14,164 bases of DNA from Ochromonadaceae sp. CCMP2298. Lineage: Eukaryota > Sar > Synurophyceae > Ochromonadales > Ochromonadaceae. Positions within the stretch are counted from its first letter, which is position 1. The number at the start of each line of letters is the position of its first letter. Position numbers and translations under genes: made by a program. This document shows positions 1 to 8,100 of this stretch, piece by piece. The DNA is taken from contig MU634232.1 in assembly GCA_026770595.1 (NCBI GenBank), positions 1-14,164 on the forward strand, written 5' to 3'. The notes under the pieces were generated by a model. It saw only the letters and a list, made by a program, of their open reading frames with translations, was not told where the DNA came from and searched no databases.

Positions 1-155
1 CTCGTACAGCCACACGCCCAGCGCCATCTGCTCGCCGTCCTCGGCGTCCACCGTGCAGGCGAAGGGCACGTCGCAGCGGCGCAGCCGGCGCCAGTGCTGC
101 TCCCCGTAGAGCATCAGCAGATCGAAGTACTTGCTCCAGACGGCGTCCTGCGAGT
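1..155 (-). other. Helicase-associated (HA)-like domain, first unit
   Basis: The last visible residues (about 568-618) of the left-edge protein carry a Trp at residue 573, then Tyr, Leu and Tyr at helix spacing, a Val-Pro pair, and a Leu-Gly-x-Trp near the edge. This is the consensus spacing of the three-helix HA fold, found alone or in tandem with SNF2-type helicases in algae and bacteria. The assignment rests on pattern only; a Myb-like helical domain is an alternative. Confidence 0.5.
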
Positions 156-1854
156 CCAGCGAGGAGCCCAGGGACCTGGGCTTGGCCACACGCCGCCCGC
201 TGCGCCGCCGCACCTCCACAACCTCCTCCTCCTCCTCCTCCGCCGCCACGCGCCGCGGTGTGTTCCGCCGAGACTTCCCAGACTGGGACTTGCTTGGCTT
301 GGAAGGTGCCGAGGTCCTGCTCCTTTTGACGTCCGTGAAACGGAAGGCCTTCCTCCTTTTGACGTTCCTACTCCTTTTGCCACCGCCGCCTGCGCCTGTG
401 TCTGCGCCTGTGCCCACATCTGCATCTGCATCTGTGTCCATGCCTGTGTCTACACCAGCGCCCGCGCCCGCGTCTGTGTCTGTGCCCGCGTCTGCGTCTG
501 CGCCTGCTCCTCGTCCTGCGTTTGCGGCTGCATCTGCATCTGCGTATGCACTAACATCCGCGTCCGTGTCTGCGCCTCCGTCTGCATCTGCGTCTGTGTC
601 TGCGCCCGAACTGATGCTGCCCCACGCACGGCTACTACTGCTTCGGACGCTCCCCTCGCTGTCCCTCACTCCCGAGGGAGCGCCCTTATGCGATGCTCTG
701 GAGTGCACAGTCGCATTGTGGAGTGTGTGGGCTGTCTGCGTCCGAGTCCGCGCCAGGGCCAGCGCCTGGGCCTGGGCCTCAACCTGTGCCTCCACCTGAG
801 CCTGCGCATCCGCCATGGTATAGGCCTGCGTCTGCACCTGAGCCTCCACCTCCGCTTGCATGATCTCCCACCCCCGGATCGCATCAGCCTCCGCCCGGGG
901 CAGCGGCGGGGGCCGCATGTCCCACGACCACTTGCCCCGCCTCACCAGCTCCGCCAGGTCGGCGGTCTGGCCTGCCTCCAAGGTGCTACTCCTTCGCTGC
1001 TCGTCGCTCCAGGCCAGTATCTCCATCTGCGTCTCGCCCACCTCCTCCTCCATCTCGCCCATCTCGCCCATCTCCACCTCGCCCACCTCGGCCCGCAGCA
1101 CACGGTGCTCCAGCTCGTTGAAGCTGCAGTAGATAGCGAATGTCGTCAGCGCCGCGAAGCCGTGCCGCCACTCCAAGAAGCTGTGCGCGCGTATTGGCGC
1201 CTTTGCCCGCTGGCTCGGCCTGACTGTGACCTCACCGAACAATGCGTGCGTGAATGTCAGGGTCGGGTGGGGCTCCTCGCCCGCGCCCTCGCCCGCGCCC
1301 TCGCCCGCGCCCTCGCCCGCGCCCTCGCCCGCGCTGAGCCCACTCGCCGTCTCTTGTACGCAGTCGGAGCTCCCGGTGTTGGCAGGCACCGGCGCGGGTA
1401 AGGCCTCCAGGGTCTCCCCCTCCCCCTCCTCCTCTGCGTCCATAGCACCGCAGAAGGACTCAATGAGAACAGCTGTGGGATCGACCTCTGCGGCTGTGCC
1501 TGTCGCGGGGCTGGCGGGGGTGGCGGGGGTGGGAGTCGGAGCGGTGGGGGTCGCTGCGCCCACCTGGGCAGCCGCTATGCCCATACGGGCTGCAGTGGCA
1601 GGTGTGCTTGACGCTGCAGCGGTAGAAAGCACCGGAGAGCGTGGCGAGAATACGGCTTGGGATATGGCCAGGCCTACGCGAGCGGCAGCGGCTGCAGGGG
1701 TGTACGCTGTGGCGGGAGAAGGGGCCATGGGCGAGAGGGAGACCTCATCGTCTGAGCCAGTACTAACACCCGAGCTTGTGGATGGTGTTGGCATGGCTGT
1801 TTCTACCGCACTTGTGTCGATACGCAGTGCTGCGGCTTCATATACAGAGAGCAT
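1..1854 (-). CDS. Low-complexity nuclear-type protein with helicase-associated (HA)-like domain; C-terminus beyond window
   Basis: The minus strand is open without a stop from the in-frame TGA at 1995-1993 to base 1, and the first ATG is at 1854-1852 with A at -3. About 618 residues are visible. In order: an Ala/Pro/Thr/Ser-rich N-terminus; a five-fold Glu-Gly-Ala-Gly block (about residues 173-196); a more ordered stretch around residues 200-330; an Ala/Gln/Glu helix-prone segment; an acidic Asp-Ala-Asp/Asp-Thr-Asp repeat (about 411-491); a Lys/Arg-rich block that could be a nuclear localisation signal (about 491-518); a six-Glu run; and at the end a W..Y..L..Y......VP......LG.WL pattern (about 570-618) resembling the helicase-associated domain (PF03457 type). 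HA units often occur in tandem in algal proteins, so more may lie off the left edge. Nuclear or DNA-binding role is inference. An undetected upstream exon or intron is possible. Confidence 0.68.
   Translation of the reverse strand, partial: MLSVYEAAALRIDTSAVETAMPTPSTSSGVSTGSDDEVSLSPMAPSPATAYTPAAAAARVGLAISQAVFSPRSPVLSTAAASSTPATAARMGIAAAQVGAATPTAPTPTPATPASPATGTAAEVDPTAVLIESFCGAMDAEEEGEGETLEALPAPVPANTGSSDCVQETASGLSAGEGAGEGAGEGAGEGAGEEPHPTLTFTHALFGEVTVRPSQRAKAPIRAHSFLEWRHGFAALTTFAIYCSFNELEHRVLRAEVGEVEMGEMGEMEEEVGETQMEILAWSDEQRRSSTLEAGQTADLAELVRRGKWSWDMRPPPLPRAEADAIRGWEIMQAEVEAQVQTQAYTMADAQAQVEAQVEAQAQALALARTRTQTAHTLHNATVHSRASHKGAPSGVRDSEGSVRSSSSRAWGSISSGADTDADADGGADTDADVSAYADADAAANAGRGAGADADAGTDTDAGAGAGVDTGMDTDADADVGTGADTGAGGGGKRSRNVKRRKAFRFTDVKRSRTSAPSKPSKSQSGKSRRNTPRRVAAEEEEEEVVEVRRRSGRRVAKPRSLGSSLDSQDAVWSKYFDLLMLYGEQHWRRLRRCDVPFACTVDAEDGEQMALGVWLYE
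380..620 (-). repeat. Imperfect hexamer repeat coding acidic Asp-Ala/Asp-Thr tract
   Basis: The plus strand is dominated by tctgcg/tctgtg hexamers (minus cgcaga/cacaga). In the minus frame they read Ala-Asp-Thr-Asp-Ala-Asp with Gly interruptions, giving about 80 residues of strongly acidic low complexity directly before a basic Lys/Arg block. Confidence 0.75.
1267..1335 (-). repeat. 12-bp minisatellite coding Glu-Gly-Ala-Gly
   Basis: The plus strand repeats the 12-mer ctcgcccgcgcc about five times without interruption. In the minus-strand gene each unit codes Glu-Gly-Ala-Gly and keeps the reading frame. A unit of 3n bases can expand without breaking the frame, which fits a disordered linker. 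Confidence 0.8.
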
Positions 1855-2300
1855 CTTAGTTGCTTGTGTTGTTGTACTGCGACGTCCGAGAGGATCCTTG
1901 GATCGCACAGGCCAGCAAGTATGGCAGCAGGCGGGCAGGGCAGAACTGCTGTTGCTGCCCCGGGACAACGATCTCCCGCGACTGGAAACGGCTCACTGCA
2001 GAGTATGGACGGGCAGCTCCATTTCCACGCCCGAAGGATCTTGTGCACACGCAACACGCTTTGGGCGATCGCAGCGATCGAATTAACCGTGGAATTCCCG
2101 ATTTACCATGGACTGGAAAACACAAGCCAAACCCGCCAAAAAGCTGGTAAATGATGACACTAAGATGACATGAAGAGGAAATTAATTAATGTTATATACA
2201 TTTCTAAGAGTAGTTTAGTGCATTAATTATTTATTTGCACATCTTTAACTTTAGTTTTTAATAAAAATAAATCGATCGCTAATATCACGTCCTGGAGTTT
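1855..2300. other. Spacer and probable 5' region of the left-edge gene
   Basis: No convincing gene was found. The part next to the left gene (to about 2100) is still GC-rich and is probably 5' UTR or promoter. It includes a near-palindrome built from two GCGATCG blocks at 2064-2080. From about 2150 the base composition turns AT-rich, with TATATAC at 2192-2198 (TATA-like in either direction) and long A/T runs. Short reading frames here overlap one another in different frames and look fortuitous. Confidence 0.4.
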
Positions 2301-2313
2301 TTAACCCTTGCAC

Positions 2314-2610
2314 GATTAGGGCGTTTCGCAGGTGTGTGGTCGTGAGAGGACTTGTGATTCTATATATCTTCTTCTTCTTTTGTCTCTCCCCATCGCCTTC
2401 AAACCTGATTCGTTTCCTGGTTGGTCTCTAAAAACCCACTTTTCCACGTTTCGCCGCAGGCAACCTAGGGCACGCGCCGATTGAACCATTAGGGCTCGCA
2501 CCAATTGAAGTTTATGGAATTAGGGGTTGCGCCGCAGGCCTAGGGTCGTTCTCGTGCAATCGACTTCGAATCTAGTGCTCGCGCAGTCAACCTGTAACCT
2601 AGGGTCTCGC
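2314..2610. repeat. Family of short degenerate repeats around a (C/T)TAGGG core
   Basis: At least six copies of a core CTAGGG or TTAGGG occur at about 2316, 2464, 2489, 2520, 2539 and 2598, with a mutated TAGTGCTCGCGC copy at 2573. Most are followed by a GC-rich CGC(G/A)C(C) stretch and an ATTGAA/AATCGA tail, so the unit is longer than the core (about 25-35 bp). Spacing is irregular, unlike a true telomere array. Function unknown: an old minisatellite, a telomere-derived remnant or clustered protein-binding sites are all possible. Confidence 0.5.
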
Positions 2611-2965
2611 GCTGACTAAAGGGCTGGACAGGAAGACCAAGTTTCAAAAGTGGATCTTTTGAAGAAGTGTGACATTTCAGGAAAAAAGAGGGTCAGACAT
2701 CCCAGAAATCACCCGTTCCAGGTTGAGTTCAATGCTGGATGTCTCCCAACGGCAATATCGTACCGGTAAACTTTAATATTGTGCATTGCACTACACTAAT
2801 TGTCCCCCTATTACAATAATAAAGTTATCTTATATTTGGCTAAAACACAATTAATGAGAATGTAGGAGCATTTAATTTTGGAACGACTCGATTATGGTAC
2901 AAACCATAAAACCCAACTTTTTGCCAAAATAAATTTCAAAACCCACGGCTGGGTGCTTAGGTGTC
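2611..2965. other. AT-rich spacer without recognised gene
   Basis: This stretch has low GC and no reading frame with protein-like character. A small inverted repeat, AGACATCC (about 2697) and GGATGTCT (about 2736), is separated by about 30 bases. No RNA gene was recognised. Confidence 0.4.
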
Positions 2966-3365
2966 AGCTCGCGCTGCTCCATCGCTGGTCTGAATCAAAA
3001 TTCCGCTCCCTACCAAACTTCGATAATACTAATGAGATCATCGCTATAGGGTTGACTTGTGGCACAGTTGGCCAGTCTCTCCAACTATTACCGGAGAGAT
3101 CGCTCTCCTGCCAAACTCACCTGTATTTCACCTCAGAGCTCGCGCTGCTCCACCGCTGCGCCCTCAATCAAAATTCCGCTCCCTACCAAACTTCGATAAT
3201 ACTAATGAGATCATCGCTATAGGGTTGACTTGTGGCACAGTTGGCCAGTCTCTCCAACTATTACCGGAGAGATCGCTCTCCTGCCAAACTCACCTGTATT
3301 TCACCTCAGAGCTCGCGCTGCTCCACCGCTGCGCCCTCAATCAAAATTCCGCTCCCTACCAAACT
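2966..3365. repeat. 173-bp tandem direct repeat, about 2.3 copies
   Basis: Copy 1 is 2966-3136 (171 bp), copy 2 is 3137-3309 (173 bp) and a partial copy 3 is 3310-3365 (56 bp). Copies 2 and 3 are identical where they overlap. Copy 1 differs only in a short patch (about 2981-2993) and is 2 bp shorter; the remaining roughly 150 bp match by eye. Such identity in non-coding DNA points to recent duplication or local homogenisation. The period is not a multiple of three, so reading frames spanning the copies are not maintained and are not genes. Confidence 0.92.
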
Positions 3366-4080
3366 GCATGTTTTGAACGGATGTGCACGCCGAAGCAAGC
3401 CATGAATGTGCCTGTGGAGCTCACAATCTTACCTGGAAGCTGATTTTGACATGGTCCTGGGTTTTTGGCAGGGAGGGGGTTGGGGAATGAATGGGTGCGG
3501 AACCTGCCGAACTGTCGTTGCAGCAGGACATTCGTCGAACTCTTGTGATAATTCCCGAATTATTGCGGTGGATAATGGGGACTTAAGCAGGGGCTCCTCC
3601 TCACTTTTTGGACTTTCTTTTCTTGCCCGTTGATCGTGGATGGCTCTGCAGACCTCTCATCTTCAGGCCCTCTAATGATTCTATTAACCCCGTGGATTCG
3701 ATGAAAAGCGCTTGTAATGATTGCCCAAGGACATGATTTCATTACGAAAATACATTGTTTACGACTAGTAGGGATATGAGTTATTCATACTTCATGCAAA
3801 CGAAGATGCGGATACGAATATGAATCGATAATAGGTTGCAGGGAAACGACAAACCATGGCAAACAGGCAGGGGACAGTAGAGTCGCAACATCCGTGGCGT
3901 TCCTATACAATACCCTCAAACAAGCAATACCCTAAAACACGCAAAGCCGCGACCACGACTTAGATCACTCAACCTCGACACGCTGACCGCCATTTCTGTC
4001 CAAAACACGTGCATAGACTACAGACCCCCCAACGATCAATACCTTTTGTACCTCAGCCCTCGCCTCTGTGCGACTGCGCC
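3366..4080. other. Spacer and probable 3' region of the large gene
   Basis: No supported gene was found. The segment immediately below 4081 lies downstream of the stop codon of the large minus-strand gene and should contain its 3' UTR and cleavage site. I see neither a canonical AATAAA nor a TGTAA there in the minus sense. A short direct repeat (CAATACCCT twice, about 3907-3935) and a G-rich run near 3470-3500 are the only local structures noticed. Confidence 0.4.
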
Positions 4081-5160
4081 TCAATCCGCAGGCTTGCGCA
4101 TCGTGCACGTGCGGCAGAGGGGGTGGGCGGTGTAGGACGACACCAGCTGCCGGTACTGGGGGGAGGACCAGATCTCCGATACGCTCTGCCCGGGCACAGT
4201 CACATTCCCGAGGTAGCCGAGCGACTTCCTCTCGGCATCGGGCGCGCAGCACGGGTCGAACCTGCCCTGCCAGTTGACCCACGCCTCCCTGCCCAGAAAG
4301 GGGCACGCGCCGCCCCCCTGTGCCCCCTGTGCCCCCTGTACCCCCTGTGCTGGCTCTGCTGGCTCTGCGGGGTCAAGGCCGCCCGTCACAGGCAGGTCGT
4401 GGAAATTCTGCAGACGCAGCAGCTTGCCCGATGGGAGGGGGTTCTCGGCCGCCACCTGGCGGCACAGGGCGGCGGTGCTGTTCCAGCGCGCGACGCTGCC
4501 CGCCGACCTGCGCAGGTCCTGGTCGGCGATCTGCTCGAAGTGCGCCCACAGGTGGTGCCCCTTCACGCGGTCGCAGCCTCTCTCGACGGCGAACCTCACC
4601 AGCGCGGGCAGCTCGCACAGGTTCGCCTCCATGAAGGTCAGCTGCAGCGTGACCGAGCAGTAGTTGCCCGCCCCTGCCTCGCCATCCCGAATGGCCACGA
4701 ACCTCTGCAGGTTCTGCACCTGCTTGTGGAAATCTGCGCCCTTCATGATGCGCTCCTGCGTCTCCCGCGTCGCCCCGTTCCAGCTGAACTTCACGTCGCT
4801 CGCGACGGGCACGATCAGGCGGGCCCAGGCGTCCACGCCCCTGCCGTGGAAGCTCCCGTTGGTGGTCAGATTCAGCTTGACGCCGAACTCGCGGCAGAGG
4901 TCCAGCATCTCTGGCAGGCCGGCGTACTGCAGGGGTTCGCCCATCGTGGTGGGGATGATCTCGCGCAGGCCGCGGGGGGCCAGCTCCCGCACCACGCTGC
5001 GGATGGTGCGCACGTCCATGCGGCGCCTGCGGACGCCCTGCGCCCTGCGCGCCCTCTGGTGCGGCGAGTGCTCGGAGTGCTGCTCGCACATGGTGCAGTG
5101 GAAGTTGCAGTCGTCCGGATTCGTGTCGAAGGTGACTCGCCAGGGAGAGGGCAGAGGCGT
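4081..5160 (-). other. Radical SAM domain with SPASM-like C-terminal Cys cluster
   Basis: Residues about 2000-2354. The CX3CX2C cluster (Cys2013, 2017, 2020) binds a 4Fe-4S centre with SAM. Gly-Glu-Pro (SAM amino-group motif) and Leu-Thr-Thr-Asn-Gly follow at usual spacing. After a short Gly-x-Gln insertion come Cys2281, Cys2299, Cys2300, Cys2344 and Cys2347, with an Asn-Trp-x-Gly-x-Phe-x-x-Cys-Cys pattern and a Leu-Gly-Asn...Ile-Trp-x-Ser segment, typical of SPASM or twitch auxiliary-cluster domains. Such enzymes perform dehydrogenation, epimerisation or C-C/C-S bond formation on peptides, sugars and lipids. The substrate is unknown. The chain ends ten residues after Cys2344, so the domain looks complete. 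Confidence 0.85.
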
Positions 5161-8100
5161 GATAGAAGAGTCGGGGTGGGCGTCGGGGGCCGCTTGCGCA
5201 GTCGACGGGAGCAGGGCCCGGTACAGCTGCAGCATCTGCTCCACGTGCTGCGCGATGCAGGGCACCTGCCCGTCCTCGCTGTGCAGGTACCCCCGCTGGG
5301 CGAGCGTCTGCAGGCCGCGCGGCTGCTCGAGCGCCCTCTGCATGGCCCCGGCCAGGCTGGGGGCGCTGCGGTGCTCGAAGGTGAGGCCGTTGACGCCGTC
5401 CTTGACCAGCTCCCCCATGCCCCCGCTCTGCGCGGTGATCACAGGCACCCCGCTCTGCAGCGCCTCGAGGATGACCAGCGGGCTGTTCTCCTCCCAGATG
5501 CTGGGCACGACGATGCAGTCGACCTGGTCGAAAACGCGCGGCACGATGTCGGCGTTGGCGTACTCGCCCTCCCACTGCAGCCGGCCCGACCCCGGCGCCT
5601 CGTCCACCTCGTCCGCCAGCCGCCGCAGCGCGCGCGTGGAGTGACCCTCCTGGGGGCCGAATATTTTGACCACGAATCGCTGCTTGAAGCTGGGGTCCCC
5701 GCCCAGCAGCAGCGCCGCCTGCACGAGCAGGTTGATGCCCTTGGCGGGGAGGTGCCTGCCGATGTAGGCGAACACGAATGGGGCCGTAACTGCCTGGCTC
5801 TCTAGCGCTGGCCGCTGCCTGCCCGACAGCCGCGCCCTGTCGAACCCGTACGGCATCAGCCGCATCTTGGCCGCATCTATGGCATCAGGCTGCTGCTCGA
5901 ACTTGTCGAATAGGTGGCGCGAGGGGGCCAGGAAGGCGTCCACGTGGCTGCAGGCCTGTCTGGTGGCGGCCATGCGCTGCGAGATCCAGCGGGTCCAGTA
6001 GTCCTCCTCTGCTGCGGACAGGGACAGGGACAGGGACAGATCAGGGGCCACCTCCGCCAGGGGCCTCTTTGCGGGTAAGCCTGCCACCTCGCCACGCCTG
6101 TCTGTGCACCCATACCCATCCCCCACCCCGGTCGCGTAGCGGCCCGTGTAGCAGCTCACTGCGCACTTGCGGTCCCCCTGGCCGCCGCACTGCCTCCAGG
6201 GCTCCGCCGGTCTGCCCCCCTCTGTAGCAGGGGCGGTGACCCCAGTGACCGAGAACTGTCCCCTGGGACACAGCAGCCAGTAGTCGTGCAGCGTGTACAC
6301 CACCGCAGCCCCGCTCTCCTTGGCCACCCCGGGCAGGCCCAGCGACAGGTGGTTGAGGTGGTGGAAGTGCACCACGTCTGGCTGCCACTCCTCCAGCACC
6401 GTCCGGAAGGCCTCGTCCACCGGCGCGGCGGAGAAGCGGAAGTAGGGCGCCTCGCGGGGGTAGTTCATGCGGTACACGGGGAGGCCGGGGTCGATGGGGT
6501 CTGCCCCCCTGCGCACCTCGAAGTCGCAGCGGAAGGGGTCGCACTCCCTCGCAAACACGCGCACGCTGTCCGGCCCCATGGCCTTGCGCAGCTGCAGCGC
6601 CAGGGTCTGCGCGTAGACCTCGGAGCCCCCGTTGAAGTCTGGCGGGTAGCCGTGGTTCACCACGAGCACCCTGCGCGGCCAAGGAGGGCCCGGCGGGCTG
6701 AGCTCGTCATGGTCAGAAGGGCGCTCCGGGGCCGGCCCATTGACGGGCACTTTGCAGGAGTACGCTCGGTGCTGGTTTGGGTAGTAGCGAGCCCCCGGGG
6801 AGGACCCCGCGCGCAGCACGCAAGAGAGGCCGGTGCGCTGCTCGTACTGCCCCTGCACGCGGCGCCAAAAGCAGTCCTGGCGGCTGCCAGCCTTCGACGA
6901 GCGGTGCGCGTCTGGCAGGCGCAGGTTTTGCACCAGGGCCACGACTGCCCCGCCGCCCCCGCCCCCCGAGAGCTTGGCGCCGACCACTCTGTTCGAGCCG
7001 TCAACGCTGTGGGTGTGGGTCAGCAGGTGCACGAGCAGGCTGGTCTGCTCCGTGCCCAGGCCGCACAGCGAGTAGCTCTGGTGCGACTGCCGCATCAGCT
7101 CGCCCAGCGTGTCAAGCGCGGCCTGGCTGTGTGTGTGTGGGGCTTGCAGCGCGGCCTCCAGGGCCACCACGCGGAAGCGCTCGTGGATGGGGTGGGCGGT
7201 GGCGCTGCGCACGGGATAGGTAGCGGCCGGGTCTAGCAGGAAAGGACTCGCCGCTTGCGACCGCGCCATTAGGGTGAGCAGCTTCGCCCCAGTTGCTGCC
7301 ACCGGGAGGTGGTCGCTGACGCTGGCGAACTCCGAGGGCGCCACCTCGCACAGCTCGCGCACCTCCCGGGCCAGCAGGTCGCCCAGCAGGACCCGGCCCA
7401 CCTCTGCCGCAACGCGCACCTGCAGGTAGGCAGACGAGCGGGTGCAGCGAGCCACGCCCGACTCCAGCGCGACCACCGCCAGTCCCGCGGGCAGCTGCAC
7501 CCCGTGCGTGGGCGGGTGCGAGAAGCGCTGCGAGCAGTCGACGCCGACCAGGCCGGCCCCCGCTGCTGGGTCCGTGATGCCCGCCTGGTCCAGGATGCCG
7601 CACGGCGCACCCACGAAGTCATTCTCCACTCGCTGGCAGAGCAGGGCGGTGCTTCGCGGCGCCAGGAGGGCCTCGGGCAGACCCATAGCTCGCCCCACGG
7701 ATAGTGCCGCCGCCGCGGTGACGGCGGCGGATGATGCCAGGCCGGCGTTCCAGGGCAGGTCGCTGAGCGCCACGAGGGAGAGGTCGCTGTGGGGCAGCAG
7801 GGGCAGCATCGACACATTCGACTGCGCGCACAGCTGGTGGATGGCGCCCACGAGGTAGTACGCCCACGCACACTCGTCCTGCGGCACCAGCCGGCTCAGT
7901 CTGTCTCGCACCGCAGCGCCCTGCATGAGCCTACCGTCGTGGAAGAGAGTGCTGGTGGGCACAGTCAGCTCCCTGCAACTGATCAGCGCTGGACACGATG
8001 CCTCCAAGTCACGCACTTGCACCGTCGCCAGGCGCAGCGTCCCCGCCCCCGCCCCAGGCGGGGTGGTCATCGTGGCGAGCGCGGCTGTGCGCTGCGCAGT

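Noticed and set aside
94-1401. Plus-strand 435-residue reading frame and overlapping plus frames in 94-2086
   Set aside because: They are reverse-complement shadows of the minus-strand gene; their products are Cys/Val/Leu/His strings from the hexamer repeats with no ordered segment.
2064-2080. GCGATCGC near-palindrome, similar to the cyanobacterial HIP1 octamer
   Set aside because: A single locus in a eukaryotic sequence; no further copies noticed, so chance is the simpler explanation.
2550-2575. GACTTCGAATCT resembling a tRNA T-arm
   Set aside because: No matching D-arm, anticodon stem or acceptor stem could be folded around it by eye.
2878-3443. Two reading frames of 114 and 128 codons in the 173-bp repeat
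   Set aside because: The repeat period is not a multiple of three, the same DNA is read in two frames, and the products match no family.
3560-3742. Short minus-strand reading frame of 60 codons in the spacer
   Set aside because: No motif, no splice signals or neighbours supporting it, and its length is expected by chance.
4009-5805. A 598-residue plus-strand reading frame opposite the glycosyltransferase and radical SAM region
   Set aside because: It lies exactly antisense to well-supported domains, has no recognisable motif and is rich in Arg/Leu/His/Ala, as expected from GC-rich antisense codons.
6286-7236. Plus-strand reading frames opposite the kinase and glycosyltransferase domains
   Set aside because: They are antisense to strongly conserved domains; long open antisense frames are expected at this GC content.
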